From: Immundisolibacter sp049322795
Lineage (GTDB): Bacteria; Pseudomonadota; Gammaproteobacteria; Immundisolibacterales; Immundisolibacteraceae
Direction of reading: 5' to 3'
Length of the DNA: 64,000 bases
NCBI GenBank assembly: GCA_049322795.1
Contig: JBMOQH010000016.1
Span: forward strand, 186,001-250,000
In this document: positions 1 to 7,460 of the stretch, in pieces
How positions within the stretch are numbered: position 1 is the stretch's first letter
Layout: every line of letters starts with the position of its first letter
Program-made: the position numbers and the translations under genes
Notes under the pieces: generated by a model
The model's input: the letters and a program-made list of their open reading frames with translations, nothing else
Databases searched by the model: none
What the model was told of the DNA's origin: nothing

Positions 1-281
1 CGCGCCAGCGTGCGGCGCAGGGCGCCGGCTTCGGCTTCGGCGCGTGGCAGGCCGGCTTCGTATTCGAAAACGGCCGCCCTTTCGTCGAAAAACTCCCGCA
101 CGGCCTGCGGATCGGGCGGCGGTGCCAGCGCCGCCAGCAGCGCGGCGCGGTGGGCGCGGATCAGGGCGGCCAGCTCGGCCGTGACGGCGGCCGCCGGGCC
201 GGCACGCAGGGCGCCGTCGGGGCCGCGGGTCAGGCGGACGCCGTGGGCGGAGAGAGTTGTGAAGATTTGTTCATTGTTCAA
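1..281 (-). CDS. TubC-docking-like small protein of integrative element (partial, C-terminus beyond left edge)
   Basis: The leftward frame opens with a TTG codon that overlaps the stop of the upstream ATPase gene (TTGA), and no in-frame ATG exists nearby. The first ~50 residues have the pattern of the TubC N-terminal docking-like domain: a helix with NNEQIFTTL, then GVRL, a short hairpin, and a final helix rich in R/H/A with LLAAL. It continues with an acidic stretch (VREFFDERAAVFEYEAGL). Such single-domain proteins are common in proteobacterial integrative elements next to primase/helicase genes, but their role there is unknown. Translational coupling to the ATPase gene suggests the same operon. 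The family call rests on pattern only, and the gene is cut by the window edge. Confidence 0.6.
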   Translation of the reverse strand, partial: MNNEQIFTTLSAHGVRLTRGPDGALRAGPAAAVTAELAALIRAHRAALLAALAPPPDPQAVREFFDERAAVFEYEAGLPRAEAEAGALRRTLA

Positions 282-1891
282 AAGATCACCTCGTCGGGTT
301 GCGGGGGGAGCGGCCGAATCGTGATCCAGCGCCCCTTGGCATCGCGGTGTTCGAATACCTCGACGCCAAGCTGGCGCAGCGGTGCACTCAAGCGGCGGAG
401 TGAGTCGGTCAGGCCACGCGGAGAACGCGGCCATGCCTGGGAGCGGGGCGCCCAGTCTGGGGCGGCGTGTTCGAGTGCCGGCATCAGCGCCGCGGCGATG
501 TAGGTGCAGCCGGTCGGGTTTTGGCGCAGCAGCGCCAGCACGGCCACGCCGACCGGTGAAGCGTCGACGGAGTTCTCGGCGGCGGCCTCGATGTTGGCGC
601 GGTAGGCGACTAGGAACGCTCCCGCCGGCCAGCCGAGCGCCGGTTCGGCGCCCGCGACCCATGCCGCGAAATCCGCCATGCGAGGAAGGTCTGCCGGCGC
701 CACGGGGTGCCGCAACGCGACGGCGGCGGCGTCCAGCAGCGCGCCCAGAATGCGCGGGCGGGCGGCCTCGAATGCCCTCCAGAAGTCGGCCTCGCGGCGG
801 CGGCGCTCGGCGGGGATGCGCGGCAGGTTCACAATCAGGGAGCGGTCGGCGAGGTCGGGGCGCGTGCTGATCGCGTCGATGCCGTTCAACAGCGCCGGGC
901 GGCAAAGGTGCAGCTGGATTTCGTCGAGGTCTGAGTACAGCCGTCTCTTGCTGATTCCGGCGCCCGTCGCGATGCGACACAAAAAATCGGACGCCTCAGC
1001 GGTCAGACCTGACAAATTGTCCAGCGCCATCACAAAGGAGCCAGCCGCCGCGATGGCCCAATCGTCTGCACTGCGCGGCGGCGCCTTCAGCGGCACGTCG
1101 GCCGGATCAACCAGGGCGCGCAGCACGCGGGCCGCCGTCGACTTGCCGGCGCCCTGCTCGGCTTGCAGCACCGCGACTGGAAACGGCCCGCGCCCGCCGA
1201 GCGCCGCCAGCAACCAGCCGACTACGAGCACGAAGTCGGCTTCGCCCACGTTCAGGAACTGGCGCAGCTCGGCCACGCTGCCGCCGCGCTGCGGCTCGGG
1301 CAGGGCGGCCATGCCCGAGCGCCGCACGAAGGGCACCGGTGCACGGTCGAGAACGCGCCAGCCGGCGCCAGTGACTTCCACCACGCGCCAGCGCTCATCC
1401 GCGAGGTCGAGCAGCACGCGGTCGCCGAGCCGCGCCACGCGCAAATGCACCGCGCGCTGCGGGCCGTCGAATCGGGCGCGGGCGTCCAGCGTGGCCAGTA
1501 CGTCGCGCAGGGTCTGCGCCGGCAGTCCGCGCCCCGTCGCCCGAAGGTAGCGGCGCTGCACCTCGTCGGCGCCGGCGCGTGAGTTGATGGGCCAGACCTC
1601 GCGGCAGCCGCCGAGTTCGGCGGTGTAGTGGCCCGTGCCGGCGTCGTCATGAAACAGGTCAACGTCAACCGTGAGCGCCAGCGCGACGTCAAGCGCTGAC
1701 GGGCGCCGGCCTGCGGGTGCATCGTCGCCGTCGTCGCCCGCCTGGCGGTCTGCGGTGACCGGCGCCGCGGCGGCTGAGCTGACGGGGTCGAAAGTGGGGG
1801 CGGGCTCGGCCTCCGGCGGCGCGGTGAGCTGGCGGCGCACGGCGTCCAAGCCATCGCGGCGGCGCACGTCGTCAAAGTCGGCGCCGCTCAT
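278..1891 (-). CDS. P-loop ATPase/helicase-like replication protein of integrative element
   Basis: This 537-residue protein has a disordered Ala/Pro-rich N-terminus (about 1-65). A central domain carries a Walker A motif, AEQGAGKST, with the lysine at about residue 250, and a Walker B-like strand FVMALDN near 286-292. An arginine-containing segment (SKRRLYSDLDE) and a helical C-terminal region follow. This layout fits the DUF927/primase-associated helicase-like ATPases found beside Toprim primases in phages, satellites and genomic islands, so a role in element replication is inferred. Its ATG overlaps the stop of the Toprim gene (ATGA), showing translational coupling. It is not an obvious DnaB. 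The precise family could not be fixed by eye. Confidence 0.7.
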   Translation of the reverse strand: MSGADFDDVRRRDGLDAVRRQLTAPPEAEPAPTFDPVSSAAAAPVTADRQAGDDGDDAPAGRRPSALDVALALTVDVDLFHDDAGTGHYTAELGGCREVWPINSRAGADEVQRRYLRATGRGLPAQTLRDVLATLDARARFDGPQRAVHLRVARLGDRVLLDLADERWRVVEVTGAGWRVLDRAPVPFVRRSGMAALPEPQRGGSVAELRQFLNVGEADFVLVVGWLLAALGGRGPFPVAVLQAEQGAGKSTAARVLRALVDPADVPLKAPPRSADDWAIAAAGSFVMALDNLSGLTAEASDFLCRIATGAGISKRRLYSDLDEIQLHLCRPALLNGIDAISTRPDLADRSLIVNLPRIPAERRRREADFWRAFEAARPRILGALLDAAAVALRHPVAPADLPRMADFAAWVAGAEPALGWPAGAFLVAYRANIEAAAENSVDASPVGVAVLALLRQNPTGCTYIAAALMPALEHAAPDWAPRSQAWPRSPRGLTDSLRRLSAPLRQLGVEVFEHRDAKGRWITIRPLPPQPDEVIF

Positions 1892-2799
1892 GCGCCGCGC
1901 TCTGGCGCGAACACCGGGACCACCACTCGCGCGGCGGACGCGGCGGCGGCCTTGGCGGCGGCAGCGCGTCCGGCTTCATCGGCGTCGGCGGCGATAACGA
2001 TCTCGGCCGCCGGCCAGCGCTCGCGCACGGCGAGGGCGGCGGCTTCAAGGTTGCCCGCCGAGAAAGCGGCCAAGGTCGGGTCGCCGGTGGCGATGGCGAC
2101 GGTCACCGCGGTGGCGACACCCTCGGCGATGAAAATCATCCCGCCGTGCAGCGGCGCCGGGCGGTGCGTCCACCAGCCGCAGCCCGCGGTTTGCGTTCCT
2201 CGGCTGAAGCGCTTGGCGCCATCGGCCGTGATGATCTGCACACCGCGGACCACGTCGTCGGCGATGCGGCGCACGGGCACCAGCAGGGCATTCCCGTCTT
2301 GCCGGATGTCGACGTCTGGCGGCAACGCGAGGCCCTTTCGGGCAAGGTAGCCGTGCCCCGAGTTGACCGGATCGGCGCCGGCGAGGCGCTGGCGGGCATC
2401 GAGCGCGGCCTTGTCGGCACGGCGTTGACGCTCGGCCCGCTCGGCGGCATCGCGGGCTTCACGGTCGGCCCGCTGGCGGGCGACTTCGGCGGCGGTGGGC
2501 GGCGGTGGCCGGGGCGCGGCCGGGTCTGGTCGCCAGCCGTGTTCCTTGGCCATGAAAAAAAGCGTGCCCGGGCCGATGGCGCCATCGGTGCGCAAGCCGC
2601 GCCACACGTCGCGAAAGTCGCGTTCGCAGAAATTGGCGCCGGTTGCGCTCCAATCGCGCGCGGCGGCTTCCGACAGTCCGGCGGCCTTGGCGGCCATCAG
2701 CACGCGAACCCACGCATTCCGGTCGAGGTCGGCCGGGATCGCGTGCAGCGCGTCCAGGGCGCGGGCGATGTCGTCGGCCGGGCGGGTGTTTTCTCGCAT
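1888..2799 (-). CDS. PriCT-2/Toprim primase-like protein
   Basis: The protein has 303 residues. Residues ~11-90 match a PriCT-2 (primase C-terminal 2) helical domain (ARALDALHAIPADLDRNAW...GPGTLFFMAKEHGW). Residues 100-140 are a charged coiled linker. The C-terminal third is a Toprim domain with the conserved Glu in FIAEG (E226) and the paired Asp in IAADADEAGR (D272/D274), so the metal-binding catalytic residues are present. The chosen ATG lies 8 bp after the AlpA-like gene. A longer frame exists, but it would run through that gene. The likely role is priming replication of the integrated element together with the downstream ATPase. No classical N-terminal zinc finger is visible. Confidence 0.8.
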   Translation of the reverse strand: MRENTRPADDIARALDALHAIPADLDRNAWVRVLMAAKAAGLSEAAARDWSATGANFCERDFRDVWRGLRTDGAIGPGTLFFMAKEHGWRPDPAAPRPPPPTAAEVARQRADREARDAAERAERQRRADKAALDARQRLAGADPVNSGHGYLARKGLALPPDVDIRQDGNALLVPVRRIADDVVRGVQIITADGAKRFSRGTQTAGCGWWTHRPAPLHGGMIFIAEGVATAVTVAIATGDPTLAAFSAGNLEAAALAVRERWPAAEIVIAADADEAGRAAAAKAAAASAARVVVPVFAPERGA

Positions 2800-2807
2800 G
2801 GGCCGCG

Positions 2808-3026
2808 TCAGCGCGGCGCCGGCGTTGCTGGCCGCCTGGCGCAAACGGCCGGCTCGAGCGCCGCTTCGTGCTCTTCGATGTCGATCAATCGCCAGCGGGT
2901 GGTGTTCGGACCGAGCCTCACCGGCGCCGGTAGGCGTCCTTCCGACACCCAGCGCCAGACGGTCGGTCGAATGACGCCGTAGCGGGCGGCAAGTTCCTTG
3001 TCTGACAAAAAGGCTTTTTCGTTCAT
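2808..3026 (-). CDS. AlpA-family helix-turn-helix regulator
   Basis: This 72-residue protein contains a MerR-like winged-helix of the AlpA/Phage_AlpA type: FLSDKELAARYGVIRPTVWRW, then SEGRLPAPVRLGPNTTRWRLIDIEEHEA. AlpA-type proteins act as activators or excisionases in P4-like satellites and genomic islands. A GAGG Shine-Dalgarno sits about 7 nt before the ATG. It is the first gene of a leftward run AlpA, Toprim/PriCT, ATPase, TubC-like protein. The gene-free repeat region upstream is a natural place for its operator. The fold assignment is firm; activator versus excisionase cannot be decided. Confidence 0.85.
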   Translation of the reverse strand: MNEKAFLSDKELAARYGVIRPTVWRWVSEGRLPAPVRLGPNTTRWRLIDIEEHEAALEPAVCARRPATPAPR

Positions 3027-3201
3027 GGCGTCCCTCAGCCGTGTGCGTTGTGACGCGGCTGACGATCAACCCGAACGGCCGACCGAATCAAAGTCACCGA
3101 AATTCACGCGCGACCAATGGCGCGAATAGCGGGTGGCCGGGTCCGGCGCGACGATGATTCAGGCGCCGACCGGGCGGTGCTGCTGCCCGGGCGATGACGA
3201 A
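3027..3201. other. Upstream region of the AlpA operon, no gene
   Basis: This is the left part of a ~508-bp gene-free stretch between the AlpA-like gene and the unrecognised gene that ends at 3535. It should hold the promoter of the leftward replication operon, but no convincing -10/-35 pair was found by eye. Two ATGAC motifs just inside its right edge (ATGACGA at 3194) begin the ATGAC-rich zone that continues in the adjoining tandem repeat. Confidence 0.4.
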
Positions 3202-3505
3202 ATGACGGAAGCGATGACGCGCGATGACAGAACGCCAGACCGTTCCGTCATCGCCAAGCCATTGATTCATTGGACGAATGACGCAATGACGCAAATGACG
3301 CAAATTTCGGGGTTTGCGGTGAAGACTCGCCGCCGCTGTCCGCTCGGGGTTCGATGACGGAAGCGATGACGGACGATGACAGAACGCCAGACCGTTCCGT
3401 CATCGCCAAGCTATTGATTTATCGGACGAATGACGCAATGACGCAAATGACGCAAATTTTGGGGTTTGTGGTGGAGACTCGCCGCCGCTGTCCGCTCGGG
3501 GTTCG
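3202..3505. repeat. 152-bp tandem direct repeat with iteron-like ATGAC motifs (candidate origin)
   Basis: Two adjacent copies of a 152-bp unit (3202-3353 and 3354-3505) differ at about eight positions, with no length change. Counting from 3190, the region holds 13 forward ATGAC pentamers and two in reverse (GTCAT). In each copy three are closely spaced as ATGACGCA/ATGACGCAA. Each copy also has an imperfect stem (GATGACAGAACG and CGTTCCGTCATC around CCAGAC) followed by an AT-richer patch (GCAAATTT). Clustered short iterons plus a hairpin and AT-richness next to primase and ATPase genes resemble a replication origin, which is an inference. The short reading frames across it duplicate with the repeat and do not look like real proteins. 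Confidence 0.75.
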
Positions 3506-3534
3506 GCGCCACACACAGGCCGAGGGCGTAGCGG

Positions 3535-4524
3535 TCAGGCGCTGAGCAGGGGACGCCGTCCGGTTTCCGTCTGGAACATGTCATCCCAAGCGATCAGGCA
3601 CAGCACCGCCAGCAGCTCGGCAAGGAACCATCGCCGCAAGGATGGCAGGCCGCGTTGCGCGTCACCGAACCACGCCTTGCGAAGGGAACTTTTGTATTTG
3701 CCGTCGGCCTGCCGCAGGTGCGGCGTGTTCGACACGCCGCGGTCGTTGGCGGCGAGAGCATCAAGCGCGGCGCCGACGTCCCACAGAACTTCCCACGGGT
3801 CTTCAAGAGCGGCCGGGTGGTGCTGATCGCCATCGACGAAGCGGCGCTGAGAAATCTCCCGAGCGGCGGCGATGTCGGTGTCGCTGACGGTGCGACCTGT
3901 CGGCCGGCCGCGCCCGCGCCTTTGGTTCGCCTTCGCCTTCAGGGCGTCTAGGCTGGCGGCCGTGGTGGCGGCGTTGTAGCGCGGCGCGACGGCGAGCAGT
4001 TCGTCGAGAAATTGAGCGATGGCCGCGGCGGCGTCGGGTTGCTTCGGATTTATCGTGGTGTGTACGAAAACCCATGCTGCGAGCATCAGCGTGTCGGCGT
4101 CGGCCAGCGCAAGGCGCCGCAGGCCCCGCCACCATGATTTGTAGCCAAGCTCCGCGGCTGAGGGGCGGGCGACCGGGGCGTCGTCGTCGGCCGGCAATCC
4201 GTCTGGCCGGATAGGCGCCCGCTGGGCGTGCAGAGCGCGGCGCAGGCCGAGCATGTGACGCAGGACGGCGACGTCCACCATCGCGGGCGTGCGGGCCTGG
4301 GTCGGACCGGGCAGTTCGAGGATGGCCACCGCGGCGGCGGGTTGCCGGCCGCCGCTCAAGAAGGCGTTGATCAGACTGCTGGTGGGTGATGCATGGAAGC
4401 CCTGCCGGCGCACCCCGTCGGGCGCGCACTGCGCTTTGCGCGCGGGCGATACCTTGACGGCGCCGACGGGGGCGGGCGACAGCCCGGCAGGGTCTGGCTT
4501 GCGGCGGACCGAACGCGCGGCCAC
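3535..4524 (-). CDS. Unrecognised protein of the integrative element
   Basis: This leftward gene encodes about 329 residues from a GTG start. A longer upstream reading would run through hicB, so it was not used, and a shorter ATG start at 4281 is possible. The N-terminal ~100 residues are Pro/Arg/Ala-rich and probably disordered. The rest is helical, with tryptophan-rich segments (LGYKSWWRGLRRLALADADTL, WEVLWDVGAALDAL) and a basic linker (RRGRGRPTGR). A hydrophobic C-terminal helix (WFLAELLAVLCLIAWDDMF) could pack or contact membrane. No catalytic motif, HTH or known domain was recognised. It sits between the candidate origin and hicAB, inside the element, so it is probably element-specific. 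Confidence 0.6.
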   Translation of the reverse strand: MAARSVRRKPDPAGLSPAPVGAVKVSPARKAQCAPDGVRRQGFHASPTSSLINAFLSGGRQPAAAVAILELPGPTQARTPAMVDVAVLRHMLGLRRALHAQRAPIRPDGLPADDDAPVARPSAAELGYKSWWRGLRRLALADADTLMLAAWVFVHTTINPKQPDAAAAIAQFLDELLAVAPRYNAATTAASLDALKAKANQRRGRGRPTGRTVSDTDIAAAREISQRRFVDGDQHHPAALEDPWEVLWDVGAALDALAANDRGVSNTPHLRQADGKYKSSLRKAWFGDAQRGLPSLRRWFLAELLAVLCLIAWDDMFQTETGRRPLLSA

Positions 4525-4544
4525 GGGTGCGCAGTCCGGCCGCG

Positions 4545-4871
4545 TCAGGCGGTTTCGTGCGTGATGGCGTCCGCCACCCAGCGGTTCAGGCTCTTGCCGG
4601 CCCGCTCGGCCGCCACGGCGGCCTTGCGGTGCAGCTCGGGGTCGATGCGCACCACGAACTGCCCGGAGAACGGCTTGTCTGGCGCCTGCCCCTGCTCTTT
4701 GCACAGGGCGAGGTAGTCGTCGACGGACTCCCGAAAGGCACGTTCCAGCGCTTCCACGCTGTCGCCCTCGAAGGTCACTACATCGCGCAGGCCGGCGACG
4801 CGGCCGTGAAACACGCGGTCTTCGGCGTCGAACTCGACGATGGCTTCATAGCGCTTGTGCTTCATGCTCAT
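4545..4871 (-). CDS. hicB: HicB-family antitoxin
   Basis: The protein has 108 residues. The N-terminal part has the HicB fold (KRYEAIVEFDAEDRVFHGRVAGL, then VTFEGDSVEALERAFRESVDDYL). The C-terminal part is a ribbon-helix-helix/Arc-like DNA-binding segment (FSGQFVVRIDPELHRKAAVAAERAGKSLNRWV). HicB neutralises HicA and autoregulates the operon. The ATG overlaps the hicA stop (ATGA), giving the common hicA-hicB order. A second in-frame ATG lies two codons downstream. In an integrative element the pair probably stabilises maintenance. Confidence 0.92.
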   Translation of the reverse strand: MSMKHKRYEAIVEFDAEDRVFHGRVAGLRDVVTFEGDSVEALERAFRESVDDYLALCKEQGQAPDKPFSGQFVVRIDPELHRKAAVAAERAGKSLNRWVADAITHETA

Positions 4872-5122
4872 GGCTCGACTCCGGCTTGTTTGAGGTAATC
4901 GCGCACGTCCCGCACCAAGTAGCGCTTGGCTTCCTTCTGCGGGTGTGGCCGGTGGAAGACGGCTCGCACCCCTGCCAGCACCACGCGCACCCGTGAGCCG
5001 TTGCCCTCGGTCACGTCGGCGCCGAGTGCCACCAGCAGGGATTCGATAGCGGACCATTCGATGCCGGCCGGGGTCGGCTCGGCAAAGATCGCCCGCAAGG
5101 TCGCACGGTGGCGGTTGTGCAT
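4868..5122 (-). CDS. hicA: HicA-family toxin (mRNA interferase fold)
   Basis: This 84-residue protein has the HicA double-stranded-RNA-binding-like fold: LRAIF, IEWSAIESLLVALGADV, GNGSRVRVVLAGVRAVFHRPHPQKEAKRYLVRDVRDYLKQAG. HicA toxins cleave mRNA and stall translation. The usual catalytic His of the GSH motif is Arg here (GSR). The downstream HRPHP segment supplies other histidines, and the GSR form fits a HicA subfamily that pairs with RHH-type HicB. The internal ATG was chosen because the longer frame has no family similarity. The gene lies 49 bp from the integrase stop and shares its strand. Confidence 0.88.
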   Translation of the reverse strand: MHNRHRATLRAIFAEPTPAGIEWSAIESLLVALGADVTEGNGSRVRVVLAGVRAVFHRPHPQKEAKRYLVRDVRDYLKQAGVEP

Positions 5123-5171
5123 GGCAATGATACTAGCACGCGGTATCGTTTCCGCGTGGCACGAGCGACGT

Positions 5172-6369
5172 TCAGCGCCGCAGGGGCACGACGTTGTTCC
5201 GCTGGTGTCCGGTGACCAGGCGGTCAATCTCGGCCGCCCACGCGTCCAGCGCCTGGCGCTTTTCGCGGTCGTAGCTGTGGCGGTCGTAGATGCCGCCGAC
5301 GCTGGTGTCTTTGTGGTTCAGAACCTTGTCGATGATCAGACGGTTGAAGCCGAGAGCCGACAGGCGCGTGCCGACGGTTCGGCGCAGGTCATGAACGTTC
5401 GGATGATCCGGCCCAAATAGACGTTCCATGGCCTGCTGAAGACCGAAACCGGTCATCGCGCCAGTGCCACGGGCAGCCGGGAAAAGCCATTCATCGGACC
5501 AGCTTTCGGCCAGCGCGGCAGTGACGATCTCGACCGCGGGGTCGGTCAGCGGCACGGTGTGGGCGAGGCGGTTCTTGCTGCGCGCGGCCGGCAGCAGCCA
5601 GACGCGGCCGACAAGGTCGATCTCGGCACGGGCGATGCCGACGATCTCGCCCGAGCGGGCACCGGTCAGCAGCAGCAGGCGCAAGGCGCGCAGCGTGGCG
5701 GGGTTCATGCGGCCGCGCTCGGCCTGCCACAGCGTGACGATTTCGGCGTCGGTCAGCACGCGCTCGCGCGGTGTCTCGCGGGTCTGGCGGATGTGCGTGA
5801 CGGGCGAGGTTTCCAGGACGCTGCGCTCGATGGCGAAGTTGAACATCTTCCTCACCACGGCCAGCACGCGGTTTGCCAACACCAGGGCGCCGCGATCCCG
5901 CACGCCGTCCAGCAGGGCCACCACGTCGCGCCGGTGCACCGCGTCGAGCTTCAGGCCGCCGATGACTGGCAGCACTTCGCGGTTCAGCAGGCGCTGATCT
6001 TCGGCCCATGAGCGCTTGAGCGGCCGGGCGTGGCGCTCGATGTACTCGACGGCGAAGTCGGCCACGGTGGGCATGCGGCGGCGCTCGGCCCGGGCCTGCT
6101 GCTGCGCGGCGGCGGGGTCGATGCCGGCGCGCACCTTGGCGGCGGTCTCATGGGCAAGGCGGCGGGCCTCGGCCAGCGGCATGACGGCCGCGTCACCGAG
6201 CGCGATCACCCGAACCTTGCCGGCGAGTTTGAAACGGTCAGACGAACGAGCGCTTTCCGCTGGCGAACAGACGAAGGTACAAGCCCGGCGTGCCGTCGTC
6301 CTTCACGTCCTGCTGGCGTTCCCCTTGGGCTATCCTGAGGCGCGCGACGGCGGCGGCGGTGAGCTTCAC
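5172..6369 (-). pseudogene. P4-type tyrosine integrase, disrupted by a one-base frameshift
   Basis: A strong Shine-Dalgarno (GGGAGG, ~6 nt before a GTG at 6369-6367) starts a frame encoding the N-terminal DUF4102 arm-binding domain (KLTAAAVARL...GTPGLYLRLFASGKRSFV). This frame ends at a TGA at 6240-6238. The +1 frame then continues without a break (DRFKLAGKVRVIALGDAAVMPLAEARRLA) into the SAM-like and catalytic domains. The catalytic residues are present: R in LLLTGARSGEIV, HDLRRT, LNHKDTS, and the tyrosine in GIYDRHS. Removing one base near 6240 restores a ~398-residue integrase of normal length. The break may be real or an assembly error. The 345-residue downstream frame with a GTG at 6209 would lack the arm domain. 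Confidence 0.85.
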
Positions 6370-6409
6370 AAGTGCCTCCCTGACGGATCGTCAGCCGCTC
6401 GCAGGGCAT

Positions 6410-6446
6410 ATCAGTAGGTCGCGCTGCGGTGACCCCTGCGGTGACC
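6410..6446. other. Possible integrase arm/core-like sites
   Basis: Between the integrase start and the tRNA remnant lie a direct repeat TGCGGTGACC (6425-6434 and 6437-6446, 12-bp spacing) and ATCAGTAGGTCGCG (6410-6423). The latter matches 13 of 14 bases of the tRNA remnant at 6585-6598. Such repeats beside an integrase often serve as arm-type or secondary core sites. This is suggestive only and could be chance. Confidence 0.3.
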
Positions 6447-6575
6447 TTTCGACAGGATAATCGGCGCGACGGGCTGAGACAAGGCGAGACAATGGAACAG
6501 GAATATCATCACCATTTCAGTGCGTTAATCGATCAATCCAGAACTGGATCAGACGGCAAAAAACAGCGTCCTGGG

Positions 6576-6623
6576 TGATTTGTAATCAGCAGGTCGCGGG
6601 TTCGAAGCCTGCCGCCAGCACCA
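6576..6623 (+). other. Displaced 3' half of tRNA-Thr(TGT): right attachment site of the integrative element
   Basis: The 48 bases read as the 3' part of a tRNA: anticodon loop TTTGTAA (TGT anticodon, Thr), 3' anticodon stem TCAGC, variable AGGTC, T-arm GCGGG-TTCGAAG-CCTGC, 3' acceptor strand CGCCAGC, discriminator A and encoded CCA. The sequence to the left has no D-arm or 5' acceptor strand, so this is not a complete tRNA. A P4-type integrase lies directly to the left and chromosomal ubiE to the right, as expected for an att duplication after integration into the 3' end of tRNA-Thr. The intact gene should lie beyond the left edge. Confidence 0.85.
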
Positions 6624-6713
6624 ATCCCAAGCTCGTCGACTCCCCCTCGACGCGTTCGCGACGGGCCTCTCGCGGGTTCGGGCGAAGCGTTTCCCGCCAG
6701 CATCGGTGCCGCC

Positions 6714-7460
6714 ATGGAACACGACACGACCGATTTCGGCTTCAGCGAGGTGCCGCTCGCCGACAAGGCGCGGCGCGTGCGCGAGGTGTTCGACTCGGTG
6801 GCGCCGCGCTACGACGTGATGAACGACCTCATGTCACTTGGCCTGCATCGCGTCTGGAAGCGCTTTGCGGTGGAACTGATCGCCGGCCGGCCGGGTGAAC
6901 GGATTCTGGACCTCGCCGGCGGCACCGGGGATCTCACCCGCCTGCTGGCGCCGCGGGTGGGGCCGCAGGGCCGCCTGCTGCTGGCGGACATCAACGGCGC
7001 CATGCTGGCGCGCGGCCGGGACCGGCTGCTCGACGCCGGGATTGCCGGCAACGTGGATTACCTGCAACTCGACGCCGAGCGCCTGCCCCTGGCCAGCCAG
7101 AGCCTGGACGCCGTGATCATCGGTTTCGGCCTGCGCAACGTCACCGACAAACAGGCCGCGCTCGCCGAGATGCACCGCGTGCTCAAGCCCGGCGGCCGGG
7201 CGCTGGTGCTGGAATTCTCCCAGCCGGTGCTGGCGCCGCTGAAACCGCTTTACGACGCCTACAGCTTTCAGGTGCTGCCGCGTCTAGGGCGCCTGGTGGC
7301 GGGCGATGCCGACAGCTACCGTTATCTGGCCGAATCGATCCGCCGCCACCCGGACCAGGACACCCTGCTCGGCATGCTGCACCTGGCCGGTTTCGGCCGC
7401 TGCCAGTATTTCAATCTCACCGGCGGCATCGTGGCGGTGCACCGGGGCTACCGGCTGTGA
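6714..7460 (+). CDS. ubiE: Ubiquinone/menaquinone C-methyltransferase UbiE
   Basis: This 248-residue class I SAM methyltransferase does the C-methylation step of ubiquinone (and menaquinone) synthesis. It has the UbiE signature YDVMNDLMSLGLHRVWKR near residue 33, SAM motif I ILDLAGGTGDL near 64, the post-motif LLLADINGAML, and the family motif GFGLRNVTD. It ends in TGGIVAVHRGYRL, as typical members do. The length is normal. Its stop overlaps the GTG of ubiJ, forming a ubiE-ubiJ-ubiB cluster as in many gammaproteobacteria. It is the first chromosomal gene right of the integrated element. Confidence 0.96.
   Translation: MEHDTTDFGFSEVPLADKARRVREVFDSVAPRYDVMNDLMSLGLHRVWKRFAVELIAGRPGERILDLAGGTGDLTRLLAPRVGPQGRLLLADINGAMLARGRDRLLDAGIAGNVDYLQLDAERLPLASQSLDAVIIGFGLRNVTDKQAALAEMHRVLKPGGRALVLEFSQPVLAPLKPLYDAYSFQVLPRLGRLVAGDADSYRYLAESIRRHPDQDTLLGMLHLAGFGRCQYFNLTGGIVAVHRGYRL

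Noticed and set aside
3094..3303. 69-residue minus-strand frame at the left repeat copy
   Set aside because: Composition and overlap with the repeat make it a chance frame.
3133..3545. Two plus-strand frames over the 152-bp repeats
   Set aside because: They are duplicated with the repeat, lack ribosome sites and family similarity, and the region is better explained as non-coding iterons.
6541..6623. Complete tRNA-Thr gene
   Set aside because: The 5' acceptor strand and D-arm are absent upstream of the anticodon region, so only the 3' half is present.
6533..6766. Short minus-strand frame across the tRNA remnant
   Set aside because: Its central residues are the antisense reading of the tRNA 3' half, a well-known false gene pattern.
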